Shown piece after piece: positions 37,682 to 46,088 of a DNA stretch of 64,000 bases. The position numbers were made by a program, and so were the translations under genes. Origin of the DNA: Streptomyces acidiscabies (GTDB lineage Bacteria; Actinomycetota; Actinomycetes; Streptomycetales; Streptomycetaceae); contig NZ_JAGJBY010000002.1 in NCBI RefSeq assembly GCF_020010905.1, positions 3,472,001-3,536,000 on the forward strand. Reading direction: 5' to 3'. The notes beneath the pieces were generated by a model. The model ran no database searches. It was given only the letters and a program-made list of their open reading frames with translations, and was not told the origin of the DNA. The stretch's first letter is position 1, and every line of letters starts with the position of its first letter.

Positions 37682-38956
37682 TTGACCCGTGCAGTGCCGG
37701 AGTTGTCCGAGGCCGAGGTGGTGGCCTGGCGGGAGAGCGGGGCATCGGTCATCGAACTGCTGGGGCGCGCCCAGCGGTTGGGGCCGGTCAGCGGGATCCG
37801 GCTGGGGGACCGGCCCGTCGTCCTGGTGACCGGGGCGGAGGAGGTGCGGCACGTGCTCGCCCGTCATCCGGAGCGGTACGTGAAGCGGTCGCACCGGCTG
37901 CGGCCCCTCCTCGGGGACGGGGTGCTCACCGTGGACGGGGAGGCCTGGCGGGGGCAACGGCGGCTGTTCCAGCCCAAGTTCACGGTGCAGGGGGTCCGAC
38001 GGTACGAGCGGGCCATGCGGGACGCCGTCGAGGATGTCGCCCGGGCGTGGGGGGAGTCCGCCCGCAGCGGGCGGCCCCGGGACCTCGTCGCCGACATGCG
38101 GCGGTTCACCATCGACGTGATCTGGCGGGCCACCACCGGGCTGCCCCTCGACGACACCACCCACCGGCAACTCCTCGCCGCCGCGCGCATCGTCGCCGCG
38201 ATCTCCGCGCTCGGGGCGGCCGACAGCACGCACTTGTCGGCCGATCTCGCCGAGGTCGACGCGGCGGCCGAGCGCGCCGTCGCCGCCGCCCGCGCCAACG
38301 GGGACCCCGGGATCCTCGACGCGCTGCTCGACGCCGTCGAACTTCCCGACCCCAGTGGGCGGTTGGTGCGCGACAACTTCGTCACCTTCCTCGTCGCCGG
38401 GTACGAGACCACTGCCGCCACGCTCAGTTGGCTCCTGCTGCTTCTGCACGAGCATCCCGGGCACCGGGAGTGGGCGCTCGCCCAGGGGCCCGCCGGGTCG
38501 CCCGCGCGTACGGCCGCGATCCGGGCGCTGATCAGCGAGACGCTGCGGCTCTACCCGGCCGCGCTGCTGATGTTCCGCAACGCCACCGAGGGCGACGTCC
38601 TCGCCGGGTGCCGGATCGAGGCGGACGCGACTGTCGCGCTCTGCGCGTACCTCACGCACCGCGATCCCGAACTCTGGCCCGAGCCCGAGCGGTTCGTGCC
38701 GCAGCGGTTCCATGAGCCGGCTCCTCGGCCCGCGCTCGGTACGTACTACCCGCTCGGGCTCGGGCCGCGTACGTGTCTGGGGGCGCAGTTCACGCTTCAG
38801 GAGATGTCCTTCCTCGCGGAGGCTCTGTTGCCGGCTTTCGAGTTCACGGTCGTGGGGGAGCGGCCGGAGCCCGCGTTCGACGTCACGATCCGGCCGAGTG
38901 GGCCGATGGTTGCGACGGTGAGGGCTCGGGGTGGGCGGGAGCCGGTTCTTCCTTGA
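37682..38956 (+). CDS. Cytochrome P450 (424 aa)
   Basis: TTG 37682 is the preferred start because GGGAGG (37671-37676) lies five bases upstream; GTG 37646 is an alternative adding 12 residues. P450 hallmarks: I-helix oxygen-binding motif VAGYETTAAT (Tyr241-Thr244), ETLRLYP (ExxR), and heme loop PLGLGPRTCLGAQF with the thiolate Cys at 365. The overall pattern (SHRLRPLLGDGVLTVDGEAW, RRLFQPKF) resembles the bacterial CYP4/CYP102-like class more than typical macrolide hydroxylases. It inserts oxygen using electrons from a ferredoxin or reductase, none of which is next to it. It could tailor the neighbouring polyketide but is separated from it by two unrelated genes. Its 3' end overlaps the convergent EamA gene by 74 bp. 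Confidence 0.95.
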   Translation: MTRAVPELSEAEVVAWRESGASVIELLGRAQRLGPVSGIRLGDRPVVLVTGAEEVRHVLARHPERYVKRSHRLRPLLGDGVLTVDGEAWRGQRRLFQPKFTVQGVRRYERAMRDAVEDVARAWGESARSGRPRDLVADMRRFTIDVIWRATTGLPLDDTTHRQLLAAARIVAAISALGAADSTHLSADLAEVDAAAERAVAAARANGDPGILDALLDAVELPDPSGRLVRDNFVTFLVAGYETTAATLSWLLLLLHEHPGHREWALAQGPAGSPARTAAIRALISETLRLYPAALLMFRNATEGDVLAGCRIEADATVALCAYLTHRDPELWPEPERFVPQRFHEPAPRPALGTYYPLGLGPRTCLGAQFTLQEMSFLAEALLPAFEFTVVGERPEPAFDVTIRPSGPMVATVRARGGREPVLP

Positions 38957-39869
38957 CCGGTGTCTTTCGGTTCGGCGTCGTCCCCTTCCTGTTCCTGTTC
39001 GTTGCCCGGTTCTCCTTGCTTCCGGCTCGCCCCGGTCTCCCCAGCACCACCCCCGCCAACACCAGCACCAGCCCGCCCAGTTGGCGCCCGCTCAGGCTGT
39101 CTCCCGCGACCGCCGTGCCCAGGAGCACTCCCGTCACCGGGTTCAGGAGCCCTATCAGCCCCACCGTCCCCGCAGGGAGATGCCGTAGCCCCGCGAACCA
39201 CACGGCGAACGCCAGGGCCGTGGCTATCAGGGACGTGTAACCGACCGCGAGGAGCGCCGAACCGGAGAGCGCGGGCGGGGCGCCCTCCACCACGGCGGCG
39301 ACCGGGAGCAGGAACAGGCCGCCCGCGGTGAGCTGCCATGCCGTCGCCGCGAGGACGTCGACCCCGGAACTCCAGTGCTTCGTGAGGACGTGCCCGAACG
39401 ACGAGACCAGCATCGCCGCGGCCGAGGCGAGGACGCCCACGAGGCTCGTCCCGTCCGCACCGGTGAACAGCATCAGGCACACGCCGGCCAGGCCGACGGC
39501 GGCGCCCGCGAGGTGCGCGGACCGGGGGCGTTCGGCGACCATTCCCCACGCGATCAGCATCATCGTCAGCGGGGACACCGCCATGACCGTCGACGCGACG
39601 CTCGTCGGGAGCAGTTGGGAGGCGACGTACACGAGGACGAAGAACACGCTCGCGTTGAGCAGCCCCAGTACGGCGGAACGCCCCCACCACACGCCGCGCG
39701 GCAGCCGCCGGCGCAGGACCAGAAGAACCAGCCCCGCGGGCAGCGCGCGCAGGGCCGCGCCGTACAGCGGGCTGTCGGGCGGCAAGTACTCATGCGTCAC
39801 GAAGTAGTTCGCGCCCCACGCCACCGGCGCGAGCGCCGTGAGAAGGGTCCACCGCACATTCGCTTCCAT
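38883..39869 (-). CDS. EamA/DMT-family transporter (328 aa)
   Basis: Ten hydrophobic segments arranged as two EamA repeats (about residues 5-135 and 145-275) fit the drug/metabolite exporter fold. Motifs include APVAWGANYFVTHEYLPPDS and LLNPVTGVLLGTAVAGDSLS. The basic Asn/Arg-rich tail (after about residue 285) overlaps the P450 gene in antiparallel orientation. Start ATG 39869 lies inside the first MarR-type palindrome; GTG 39857 is an alternative. It diverges from a MarR regulator, the usual arrangement for a ligand-inducible exporter. The substrate is unknown. Confidence 0.92.
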   Translation of the reverse strand: MEANVRWTLLTALAPVAWGANYFVTHEYLPPDSPLYGAALRALPAGLVLLVLRRRLPRGVWWGRSAVLGLLNASVFFVLVYVASQLLPTSVASTVMAVSPLTMMLIAWGMVAERPRSAHLAGAAVGLAGVCLMLFTGADGTSLVGVLASAAAMLVSSFGHVLTKHWSSGVDVLAATAWQLTAGGLFLLPVAAVVEGAPPALSGSALLAVGYTSLIATALAFAVWFAGLRHLPAGTVGLIGLLNPVTGVLLGTAVAGDSLSGRQLGGLVLVLAGVVLGRPGRAGSKENRATNRNRKGTTPNRKTPVKEEPAPAHPEPSPSQPSAHSAGS

Positions 39870-39894
39870 GGAAGAGAATGTAACTTCCCGGGAA
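39864..39894. promoter_or_regulatory. Two phased palindromic operators between the EamA and marR genes
   Basis: TTCCATGGAA (39864-39873) and TTCCCGGGAA (39885-39894) share the form TTCC(A/C)(T/G)GGAA, with centres 21 bp apart, two helical turns. Both lie in the 31-bp gap or overlap the EamA start, ideal for a MarR dimer pair repressing both genes. Confidence 0.7.
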
Positions 39895-39900
39895 GGTATT

Positions 39901-40452
39901 ATGGAAGACGTGGACGAGAACACTCACTCGAAAGAGCGGCAAACCGAGGATCGTGTCGCCCGCATCCAGGCCGACTGGCGTCGCGAGCGACCCGACCTCG
40001 ACGTCTCCCCGCAGGGCGTGATCGGCCGGCTGCACTCCCTCGCGGGCCGCCTGACCGACGAACTGTGCCTGGTCTACGGGCGGTACGGCCTGGGGGAGGG
40101 CGAGTTCGACGTCCTGTGCGCCCTGCGCCGCGCGGGAGCGCCGTACGAAAGAGCGCCCGGTGAACTCGCCGCGCACACGATGGTCACCACCGGCGCGATG
40201 ACCAAACGCATCGACCGCCTGGAGCGCGCCGGCCTCGTCACCCGCCGCCGCGCGAGCGACGACCAGCGCGGCCGGATCGTCGCCCTCACCCCACCAGGCC
40301 GGGACCTGATCGACCGAGCCTTCACCGACCACATGCGCAACGAACGCAGATTGCTGGACGTGATGACACCGACCGAGGCCGCGATCCTCGAACAACTCCT
40401 CGGAGTATGGCTCGCGAGACTGGACGGCAACCACACGCCGACCGACTCCTGA
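39901..40452 (+). CDS. MarR-family transcriptional regulator (183 aa)
   Basis: Start ATG 39901 is chosen because it leaves the twin operators untranslated; upstream in-frame codons could add up to 21 residues. Winged-helix core: GEFDVLCALRRAG, then TTGAMTKRIDRLERAGLV (recognition helix) and the wing RRRASDDQRGRIVALTPPG, all canonical MarR. N- and C-terminal helices form the dimer. It is likely a repressor of itself and the divergent EamA exporter, released by a small ligand. The MarR genes of this shape in Streptomyces often sense phenolic compounds, but nothing here identifies the ligand. Confidence 0.93.
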   Translation: MEDVDENTHSKERQTEDRVARIQADWRRERPDLDVSPQGVIGRLHSLAGRLTDELCLVYGRYGLGEGEFDVLCALRRAGAPYERAPGELAAHTMVTTGAMTKRIDRLERAGLVTRRRASDDQRGRIVALTPPGRDLIDRAFTDHMRNERRLLDVMTPTEAAILEQLLGVWLARLDGNHTPTDS

Positions 40453-40497
40453 TCGAGCCCCGTGCTTTCACGGTATGCCCACCACTCCTCACCGTTT

Positions 40498-40513
40498 CTT
40501 TAGACTTCAAAAG
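40498..40513. promoter_or_regulatory. AT-rich imperfect palindrome before the flavoprotein gene
   Basis: CTTTAGACTTCAAAAG has six of eight self-pairing positions and is the only AT-rich stretch in the 150-bp gap. It is a candidate promoter or operator about 90 bp before the GTG start. Confidence 0.3.
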
Positions 40514-40602
40514 CTACGCTCGCGGTCAAGTCGAGCGGTCGAGAACGGCCCCCACGCCGCGGCGCTCGCGTGTTGCACCCCCACAGGTACAGGAGACAGG
40601 CC

Positions 40603-41709
40603 GTGCGCGACGGCGACGTAGTGGTGATCGGCGGCGGTTATGCCGGAGTCCGGCTGGCCAAGCGGCTGGACGCGAGCGCGCGGGTGACTCTGATCGACCG
40701 TAAGGAAGTCTTTTTTCACCGGATCGCCTCCCTGCGCGCGGGCGTGGACCCCGAGTGGACGTCGACGCCGTTCATCCCGTACGACCGGCTGCTGACCCAC
40801 GGCAGGATCGTCGTCGGCAAGGCGCTGCGCATCGACACGGACGCGCGCAACGTCGTACTGGCGACCGGCGAGAGGATCCCGTACGACGTCCTGGTCGTGG
40901 CGACGGGCGCGGACTACCCGGAGCCCGCGAGGTTCACGGGGACGACCGTCGAGGAGGCGTCGAAGGCGTTCGTCGGGCACCAGCAGAAGATCGCCGGGGC
41001 GGGGCACGTACTGATCGTCGGCGGCGGCCCCTCCGGCGTGGAACTCGCCGCGGAGATCCGCCTGGCGCGCCCGCACGCGCGCGTGACGCTCGCCCACGCG
41101 GGCGAGGCGCTCCTCGACGCGACCGGCAGCGCGTGGGCGGGCCGCAGGGCGCGCAACTGGCTGGAGTCCCACGACGTCGACGTACGCCTCGGCTCGTTCA
41201 TGGCCCCCGGCACCGAGTTCGGCGTCTACAAGGACGCGCAGGGCGGCACCATGACGGCGGACGTCTCCTTCTGGGCCACCGGCATCACCCCGAACACCCT
41301 GTGGCTGCGCCTCGCGGGCCACGGCGACTGGCTGAACCCGGCGGGACACATCAAGGTCGACCGCGCGCTGCGCGTCACCGGCCTGCGCGACGTCTTCGCC
41401 GTCGGCGACGTCAACGACGCGGCCGACCAGAAGATCACCCAGGCCGCGATCGCCCAGGCCGACCTCGCCGCGCACAACATCCGCGTCCACCTCACCACGC
41501 AGGGCCGCCACCGCAAGGAACCCCGCCTCTACCGGGCCCCCCACCGCAGCCCCCTCATCGTCCCCTTCGGCGGCGCCGACGGCCTCACCCTCGTACCCGT
41601 CCCGGGCGGCGAGAGCGCGGTGCTGGGGAGCCGGACGACGACGGTCGCGAAGGCGAAGACGCTGATGACGCCGTACATGCGGCGGCAGCTGGGGTACACG
41701 GCGGCGTGA
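40603..41709 (+). CDS. FAD/NAD(P)-dependent oxidoreductase, NDH-2/AIF-like (368 aa)
   Basis: GTG 40603 is the start, since AGGAGA (40591-40596) lies six bases upstream. Two dinucleotide folds: FAD site GGGYAGVRLAKRL near residue 9, NAD(P)H site VGGGPSGVELAAEIRLA (about residue 145), plus ATGADYP and the C-terminal FAD motif FAVGDVNDAADQK. The length and order match the type II NADH dehydrogenase/AIF-like group of pyridine nucleotide-disulphide oxidoreductases without redox-active Cys. It probably moves electrons from NAD(P)H to a quinone or other acceptor. It stands alone as a monocistronic unit ending in a strong terminator. Confidence 0.93.
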   Translation: MRDGDVVVIGGGYAGVRLAKRLDASARVTLIDRKEVFFHRIASLRAGVDPEWTSTPFIPYDRLLTHGRIVVGKALRIDTDARNVVLATGERIPYDVLVVATGADYPEPARFTGTTVEEASKAFVGHQQKIAGAGHVLIVGGGPSGVELAAEIRLARPHARVTLAHAGEALLDATGSAWAGRRARNWLESHDVDVRLGSFMAPGTEFGVYKDAQGGTMTADVSFWATGITPNTLWLRLAGHGDWLNPAGHIKVDRALRVTGLRDVFAVGDVNDAADQKITQAAIAQADLAAHNIRVHLTTQGRHRKEPRLYRAPHRSPLIVPFGGADGLTLVPVPGGESAVLGSRTTTVAKAKTLMTPYMRRQLGYTAA

Positions 41710-41715
41710 CGCGAG

Positions 41716-41747
41716 GAGGCCGCCCCGCGGGGAAGCGGGGCGGCCTC
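41716..41747. terminator. Perfect 13-bp stem-loop, bidirectional terminator between convergent genes
   Basis: GAGGCCGCCCCGC (41716-41728) pairs exactly with GCGGGGCGGCCTC (41735-41747) around GGGGAA. It lies 7 bp after the flavoprotein stop and 13 bp beyond the end of the minus-strand peptide gene. Confidence 0.88.
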
Positions 41748-41759
41748 GGACGGTGGAGG

Positions 41760-41906
41760 TCAGTTCTTCTGCTGCGCGCACTGCGGGAACTGAGGGCACT
41801 TGGCGAGCTTCGCCCTCGCGCCGGGAAGGCGCACAGCCGCGGCGAACTTCATGGCGCGCGCCAGCACCTTGTCCTTCAGTGAACGCGCGGACGGGTTGCG
41901 ATGCAT
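41760..41906 (-). CDS. Small basic peptide with C-terminal CPQFPQC motif (48 aa)
   Basis: A start at ATG 41906 (MHRNPSARSLKDKVLARAMK) is preceded by AAGGGAG six bases upstream; ATG 41912 would add two residues. The first 36 residues are Lys/Arg/Ala-rich and potentially helical, and the peptide ends AKCPQFPQCAQQKN with the only two Cys. It lies 43 bp after the stop of the sensor kinase on the same strand and before a shared terminator, so it may be the third gene of that operon. I do not recognise the family. A precursor peptide, a metal- or disulphide-bearing small protein, or a chance frame are all possible; the ribosome site and position favour a real gene. Confidence 0.5.
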   Translation of the reverse strand: MHRNPSARSLKDKVLARAMKFAAAVRLPGARAKLAKCPQFPQCAQQKN

Positions 41907-41949
41907 GTCCATCTCCCTTCGCCACCGCCTGTGCGGGGCTTGCTCTCGC

Positions 41950-44043
41950 TCACGAGTCTTCGGTGCCCGTGGCCCCGGACGCATGGGGCGCACGTCCCGA
42001 CCCGGTCCCGTACCCGGCCGGGAACGCCGCGTCCACGACCGTCCCGTCCACGCTGCTGGTCAGGGCGAACGACCCGCCCAGCTCCTCCGACCGCTGCGCC
42101 ATGGAGCGCAGCCCCACTCCTGGGCAGTCCCGGTGGGAGGGGAAGCCGTCCCCGTTGTCCGAGATCCGCAGGGTCACCCGGCCGTTCGACGCGGACACCA
42201 GTGCCTGCGCCCAGTCGGCGTGGGAATGACGCACCACGTTGTTGAGCGCCTCGGAGGCGATCCGATACACCGCCACCTGGAGCGCGGCCGGCAGCGGGGG
42301 CAGCGGGTCCGGGTCCACCGCGACCCCGATGCGCAGACTGCGGCTGCTCAGATGGGCGGCCAGCTGCTGGAGCGCCCGCGTCAGGTCGGCGCCGTCCAGC
42401 GCGGCCGGCGCCAGCCCGTCCGTGATGTGCCGCAGCTCCTTGATCGCGTACCCGATGCCGCCGGAGACCTCCGACAGCGGCTGCGCGACCTGAGCCGACG
42501 CGCCGCGCCGTACCGCGTCGACCTGGAGGCGCAGCCCCGACAGGGCGGGCCCGAGCCCGTCGTGCAGCTCGTGCCGCAGCCGGCGGCGCTCCTCCTCGCG
42601 CGCGTGGATGAGCTGTTCGCGGCTGCTCTGGAGGTCCTGGTGGAGCCGGGAGCCGGCCAGCGCGGGCGCCGCCTGCTCGGCGAGGACCTGCACGGCCTCC
42701 CGGTCCTGCGGGTCCAGGGCCAGCTCACCGGCGCGCGGCGCCACGGTCAGCCGTCCGATCTCCTCCCCCCGGTAGACGATCGGGAAGTGCTCGGCGTTCG
42801 GCCCCGGGTCGTCGATCCGCACCAGTTCGCGCGGCCCGTGATGGGTGTCGACGGTGACGGAGGCCGCCGGCAGCCCCAGGGTGCGCACGACGGTGTCGCC
42901 GAGCAGCTGCGGGGTGTCCCCGGGGTCCGGGGCGCGGTTGAGCCGCTCGGCGAGGTTGCGCACCACCTGGTAGGGGTGCGCGCGGTCGCCGTAGAAGTAG
43001 TGGTCCATCACGCGCTGCGCCCAGTGGTACGTCGGACGCAGCAGCACCCCCAGGACGAGGCCCAGGGCGCAGGCGGGCAGCAGTCGCCCGGCCTCGCCGG
43101 TGTGCGGGGCCAGCCACAGCAGGATGCCCGCGACGGCCGTGGCCGCCGCCAGCAGGAGGAACGTCAGCAGCAGGACCGCGAGGATCCGGCGCGCGGCCCG
43201 GTCGAGGTACCAGGTGCGAGCACGGGCGGTGAGGTAGCCCAGGCACAGCGGCCAGGTCACCGCGGCGGCGTACCGCAGCGGGAGGTCGACGGAGTCCGGC
43301 ATGGCGACCCGGAACGTGAGCAGCGTCCACAGCGCCCACACGGCGTGCGGCACCGACACCCACCAGGTCTCCCGCCGGTAGTCCGCCGACAGCACCATCC
43401 GCGCCGCCAGCACCAGCAGGGCGAGCGCCAGCGCGAGCTGCGTCCCGTTGGTGTTGACCCAGCCCATGACGGGTTCCGTACCGGTCCAGAAGTCCGCCCA
43501 CGCGCCCCGCGCCATCGGGTTGCGCACGCCCATCACGGCGCCGATGACGGCCGACCACAGGTACAGCTCCTGGGCGACGCACAGCACCAGCATCGCCAGC
43601 ACGTACCCGCGCGCCCACACACCGCGCAGCCGCCCGTCCGGCAGCCAGACCGGCTGGGTGAGCAGCAGCAGCGCGAACGGCGTGTAGAACAGCAGGTCGG
43701 CGAGGAACGCGGGCCAGGCCAGCGAGGCGGGCAGCAGTCCCACGGCGATCGTGATCAACAGGGTGTCGGCGACCGTGACGGACGCCCCGGCGGTCAGCAG
43801 CAGCCACCCGAAGACCTTGCCCGAGCGGCGCGAGAGGAACAGCATGCCCGCCAGCGAGAACCCGAACCCGAGCAGCAGGTTCTGCACCGCGTAGTGGAAT
43901 CCCCGGTACGACGTGACGGTGTCGACGTGGGTGAGGGTGAGCACGGACCAGGCGGCGCCCGACAGGACGACGACCACGCACACCAGATACGCCGGAAGCA
44001 GCTCCCGCCCCGTCCCGGGAACCTTGGTGTCGCTCGCGCCCAT
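41950..44043 (-). CDS. Large membrane sensor histidine kinase, NarL type (697 aa)
   Basis: ATG 44043 follows GAGGAG at five bases. The N-terminal half (about residues 15-330) has about nine to eleven hydrophobic segments; then a GAF-like region (about 360-460) and the HisKA_3 box REEERRRLRHELHDGLGPAL, with phospho-acceptor His near residue 489. The HATPase domain follows, with ALNNVVRHSHA (N box), DNGDGF and GVGLRSMAQRSEELGG. It pairs with the response regulator gene 83 bp upstream in the same operon. The last codons contain a 31-bp sequence repeated between the two genes. The stimulus is not known; the adjacent cyclitol operon is a plausible target. Confidence 0.94.
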   Translation of the reverse strand: MGASDTKVPGTGRELLPAYLVCVVVVLSGAAWSVLTLTHVDTVTSYRGFHYAVQNLLLGFGFSLAGMLFLSRRSGKVFGWLLLTAGASVTVADTLLITIAVGLLPASLAWPAFLADLLFYTPFALLLLTQPVWLPDGRLRGVWARGYVLAMLVLCVAQELYLWSAVIGAVMGVRNPMARGAWADFWTGTEPVMGWVNTNGTQLALALALLVLAARMVLSADYRRETWWVSVPHAVWALWTLLTFRVAMPDSVDLPLRYAAAVTWPLCLGYLTARARTWYLDRAARRILAVLLLTFLLLAAATAVAGILLWLAPHTGEAGRLLPACALGLVLGVLLRPTYHWAQRVMDHYFYGDRAHPYQVVRNLAERLNRAPDPGDTPQLLGDTVVRTLGLPAASVTVDTHHGPRELVRIDDPGPNAEHFPIVYRGEEIGRLTVAPRAGELALDPQDREAVQVLAEQAAPALAGSRLHQDLQSSREQLIHAREEERRRLRHELHDGLGPALSGLRLQVDAVRRGASAQVAQPLSEVSGGIGYAIKELRHITDGLAPAALDGADLTRALQQLAAHLSSRSLRIGVAVDPDPLPPLPAALQVAVYRIASEALNNVVRHSHADWAQALVSASNGRVTLRISDNGDGFPSHRDCPGVGLRSMAQRSEELGGSFALTSSVDGTVVDAAFPAGYGTGSGRAPHASGATGTEDS
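41974..42004. repeat. 31-bp direct repeat flanking the sensor kinase gene (second copy 44096-44126)
   Basis: Both copies contain CCCGGACGCATGGGGC, four variable bases, then GTCCCGACCCG. One copy encodes the last residues of the kinase; the other lies immediately after the response-regulator stop. Recombination between them would remove the kinase gene. Confidence 0.7.
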
Positions 44044-44126
44044 GTCCACTCCTCGCCGTCGCCGACCGGAACCTTCAGCCTCGCCCGCCCGCTGTCCCGG
44101 ACGCATGGGGCACCGGTCCCGACCCG

Positions 44127-44810
44127 CTACCGCTCCTCGCCGAGCCCGGCGTCCCGCGCGCGGGCGACGGCCTCCGCGCGCGTGGCGACGTGGAGCTTCT
44201 CGAAGATGTGCGTGACGTGGTTGCGGACGGTCTTCTCGGAGAGGACGAGTTCGCGGGCGATACGGCGGTTGTCGAGCCCGCGCGCGATGAGCCCGAGCAC
44301 CTCGCACTCGCGCGCGGTCAGCGCCGGGAACAACTGCTCGGCGTCCCGCCGCCGCGACCCCGCGACGAGCGTGCTGAGCCGCGCCGCCACCCCGGCCCCG
44401 AACACCGCGCCGCCCGCCGCGACGGTCCGTACGGCGTGCAGGACCTCCTCGGCGGCGGCGCCCTTGACGATGTAGCCCCGCGCGCCCGCCTGGAGCGCGG
44501 CGAGGAGGTCGCCCTCGTCGTCGGACATGGTGAGGGTGAGGACGGGCAGCCCGGGGTGCTCCTCGGCGAGGGAGCGGATCGCGGAGATGCCGGAGCCGTC
44601 GGGCAGCCCCAGGTCCATGATGATCACGTCGGGGGTGCTCGCGGACACCGCGGCCGGGACCTCGGCGACCGTCTCCGCCTCCGCCACGACGACCACCTCG
44701 CCGAGGCTCTCCAGCGCCGCTTTCAGCCCGCTGCGGAACAGCGGATGGTCCTCCACGACAAGCGCCCGCAGCACGGACCGGTCCACGGACGACGGGGGAT
44801 CCTCGTTCAC
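44127..44810 (-). CDS. NarL/LuxR-family response regulator (227 aa)
   Basis: Receiver domain: ALVVEDHPLFRSGLKAALES, phospho-acceptor Asp in VIIMDLGLPDGSG, and Lys in ARGYIVKGA. The C-terminal LuxR HTH is LTARECEVLGLIARGLDNRR ... EKTVRNHVTHIFEKL. GTG 44810 is favoured. A farther ATG at 44846 overlaps an AT-rich TAAAAT box that looks like a -10 element, though a leaderless start there is possible. It forms an operon with the kinase downstream. It likely controls transcription of neighbouring genes as a phosphorylated dimer. Confidence 0.93.
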   Translation of the reverse strand: MNEDPPSSVDRSVLRALVVEDHPLFRSGLKAALESLGEVVVVAEAETVAEVPAAVSASTPDVIIMDLGLPDGSGISAIRSLAEEHPGLPVLTLTMSDDEGDLLAALQAGARGYIVKGAAAEEVLHAVRTVAAGGAVFGAGVAARLSTLVAGSRRRDAEQLFPALTARECEVLGLIARGLDNRRIARELVLSEKTVRNHVTHIFEKLHVATRAEAVARARDAGLGEER

Positions 44811-44845
44811 TCTCGAAAGGTAGTCCCTTCGAGGGGGGATCGTCA

Positions 44846-44856
44846 TATTTTATTCC
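44846..44856 (-). promoter_or_regulatory. Candidate -10 region for the response-regulator/kinase operon
   Basis: On the minus strand, GGAATAAAATATG gives the only strongly AT-rich hexamer (TAAAAT) in the 85-bp gap between the ADH stop and the regulator start. No confident -35 element is seen. Confidence 0.4.
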
Positions 44857-44895
44857 GGTACGTCTTTTGGGGCGGGCGTCTGGGACCTACGACGC

Positions 44896-46017
44896 TCACG
44901 GCATCAGCAGCACCGGCTTCACCGCCTCCCCCCGCACCGCCGCCGCCCCCGCCTCCTCGACCGCCTCGAACGGGAACACCGACACGATCGCGTCCACCGG
45001 CAACCGCCCCGCCAGATACAGCTCCACCAGCGCCGGCACGAACACCCGGGGCACCGCCTCCCCCTGATTGACCCCCACCACCCGGGGCCCCCGGTCCAGC
45101 ATCCCCGGCACGTCGAACGCCGCCTCGGTCCCGGCCGGCGGCGCCCCCACCACCCCGCACACCCCGCTCACCGCGAGCCCGTCCACGGCCTGCCGCAGCA
45201 CCTTCGGCACCCCGCTCGTCTCCAGCGCCCGCTCGGCGCCCCGCCCGCCGGTCAGATCCCGTACGGCGCTCAGCGCGTCGTCCTCGTACGGGTTCACGGC
45301 GTCGGTCGCCCCCAGTCGCCGCGCCAGCGCCAGCCGACGGGGGTCCGGATCGACGGCAATGACCCGTGTCGCCGCCGTCAGCCGCGCCGCCATCACCGCC
45401 GCGAGCCCCACCGAGCCGACGCCGTACACGACGAGCGTGTGCCCCGCCTCGGGCCGCAGCACGTTCAGCACCGACCCGGCGCCCGTCTGCACCCCGCACC
45501 CCAGCGGCGCCAGCACCTCCGGCGGCAGCCCGGCGGGGACGGGGACGACATTGCGCTCACCGGTCAGCGCGAGCGTCGAGAACGACGACTGGCCGAAGAA
45601 GTGCCCGTGCAACGGCTGACCGGCACGCCGGCCCGTCCCTCGCACCGTCGCGCTGCCGTCCAGCCTGCTCCCGCCGAACAGGTTCAGCGCGGGCCAGTGC
45701 GCGCAGCGCACCGGGCGGCCGGTCAGACACGCGGCGCAGTGTCCGCACGACGCGAAGCTCAGGACGACGCTGTCGCCGGGCGCCACGGACGTGACCCCGG
45801 CGCCGACCGCCTCCACGGTCCCCATGCCCTCGTGACCCAGCACTGCCGGGACGGGGAACGGGGTGTGGCCCGCGCGGACACTGAGGTCGGTGTGGCAGAT
45901 GCCGGCGGCCTGGATCCGGACGAGGACTTCGTCGGGGCGGGGGTCGTCGACGTGGATCTCTTCCAGGGTGAAGGGGGTGTTGTGGGCGCGGACCACGGCT
46001 GCGGTGGCGGTGTGCAT
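44896..46017 (-). CDS. Zinc-dependent alcohol dehydrogenase, MDR superfamily (373 aa)
   Basis: Catalytic zinc ligands lie in GICHTDLSVR and GHEGMG; structural zinc Cys cluster SCGHCAACLTGRPVRC. The Rossmann fold has VYGVGSVGLAAVMAARL, with the Asp of AVDPDPRRL favouring NAD. The pattern (GCGVQTGAGSVLNVL) resembles class III/aryl-alcohol dehydrogenases. ATG 46017 follows GGAG. It is the last gene of the cyclase operon, 71 bp after the GMC gene, so it probably oxidises or reduces a hydroxyl on the cyclitol product. Its precise substrate is not readable from the sequence. Confidence 0.94.
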   Translation of the reverse strand: MHTATAAVVRAHNTPFTLEEIHVDDPRPDEVLVRIQAAGICHTDLSVRAGHTPFPVPAVLGHEGMGTVEAVGAGVTSVAPGDSVVLSFASCGHCAACLTGRPVRCAHWPALNLFGGSRLDGSATVRGTGRRAGQPLHGHFFGQSSFSTLALTGERNVVPVPAGLPPEVLAPLGCGVQTGAGSVLNVLRPEAGHTLVVYGVGSVGLAAVMAARLTAATRVIAVDPDPRRLALARRLGATDAVNPYEDDALSAVRDLTGGRGAERALETSGVPKVLRQAVDGLAVSGVCGVVGAPPAGTEAAFDVPGMLDRGPRVVGVNQGEAVPRVFVPALVELYLAGRLPVDAIVSVFPFEAVEEAGAAAVRGEAVKPVLLMP

Positions 46018-46088
46018 GGGGGGCTCCGGGGGCGGGTGTTGCACAACAGGGCGTGTTTTGGCGGGAGTTGCTGGATCGGGCACTGTCT

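Noticed and set aside
34904..38713. A 1,269-codon minus-strand frame spanning the kinase, membrane protein and P450 genes
   Set aside because: Low-complexity Gly/Arg/Asp/His composition and three well-supported plus-strand genes show it is a shadow frame.
37682..38956. P450 called as a dedicated tailoring enzyme of the PKS
   Set aside because: It is separated from the PKS by two unrelated genes and terminators and lacks the look of macrolide hydroxylases; the link is possible but not supported by the sequence.
41716..41747. Inverted repeat considered as a regulator site
   Set aside because: It lies between convergent gene ends with a long perfect GC stem, so a bidirectional terminator is the simpler reading.
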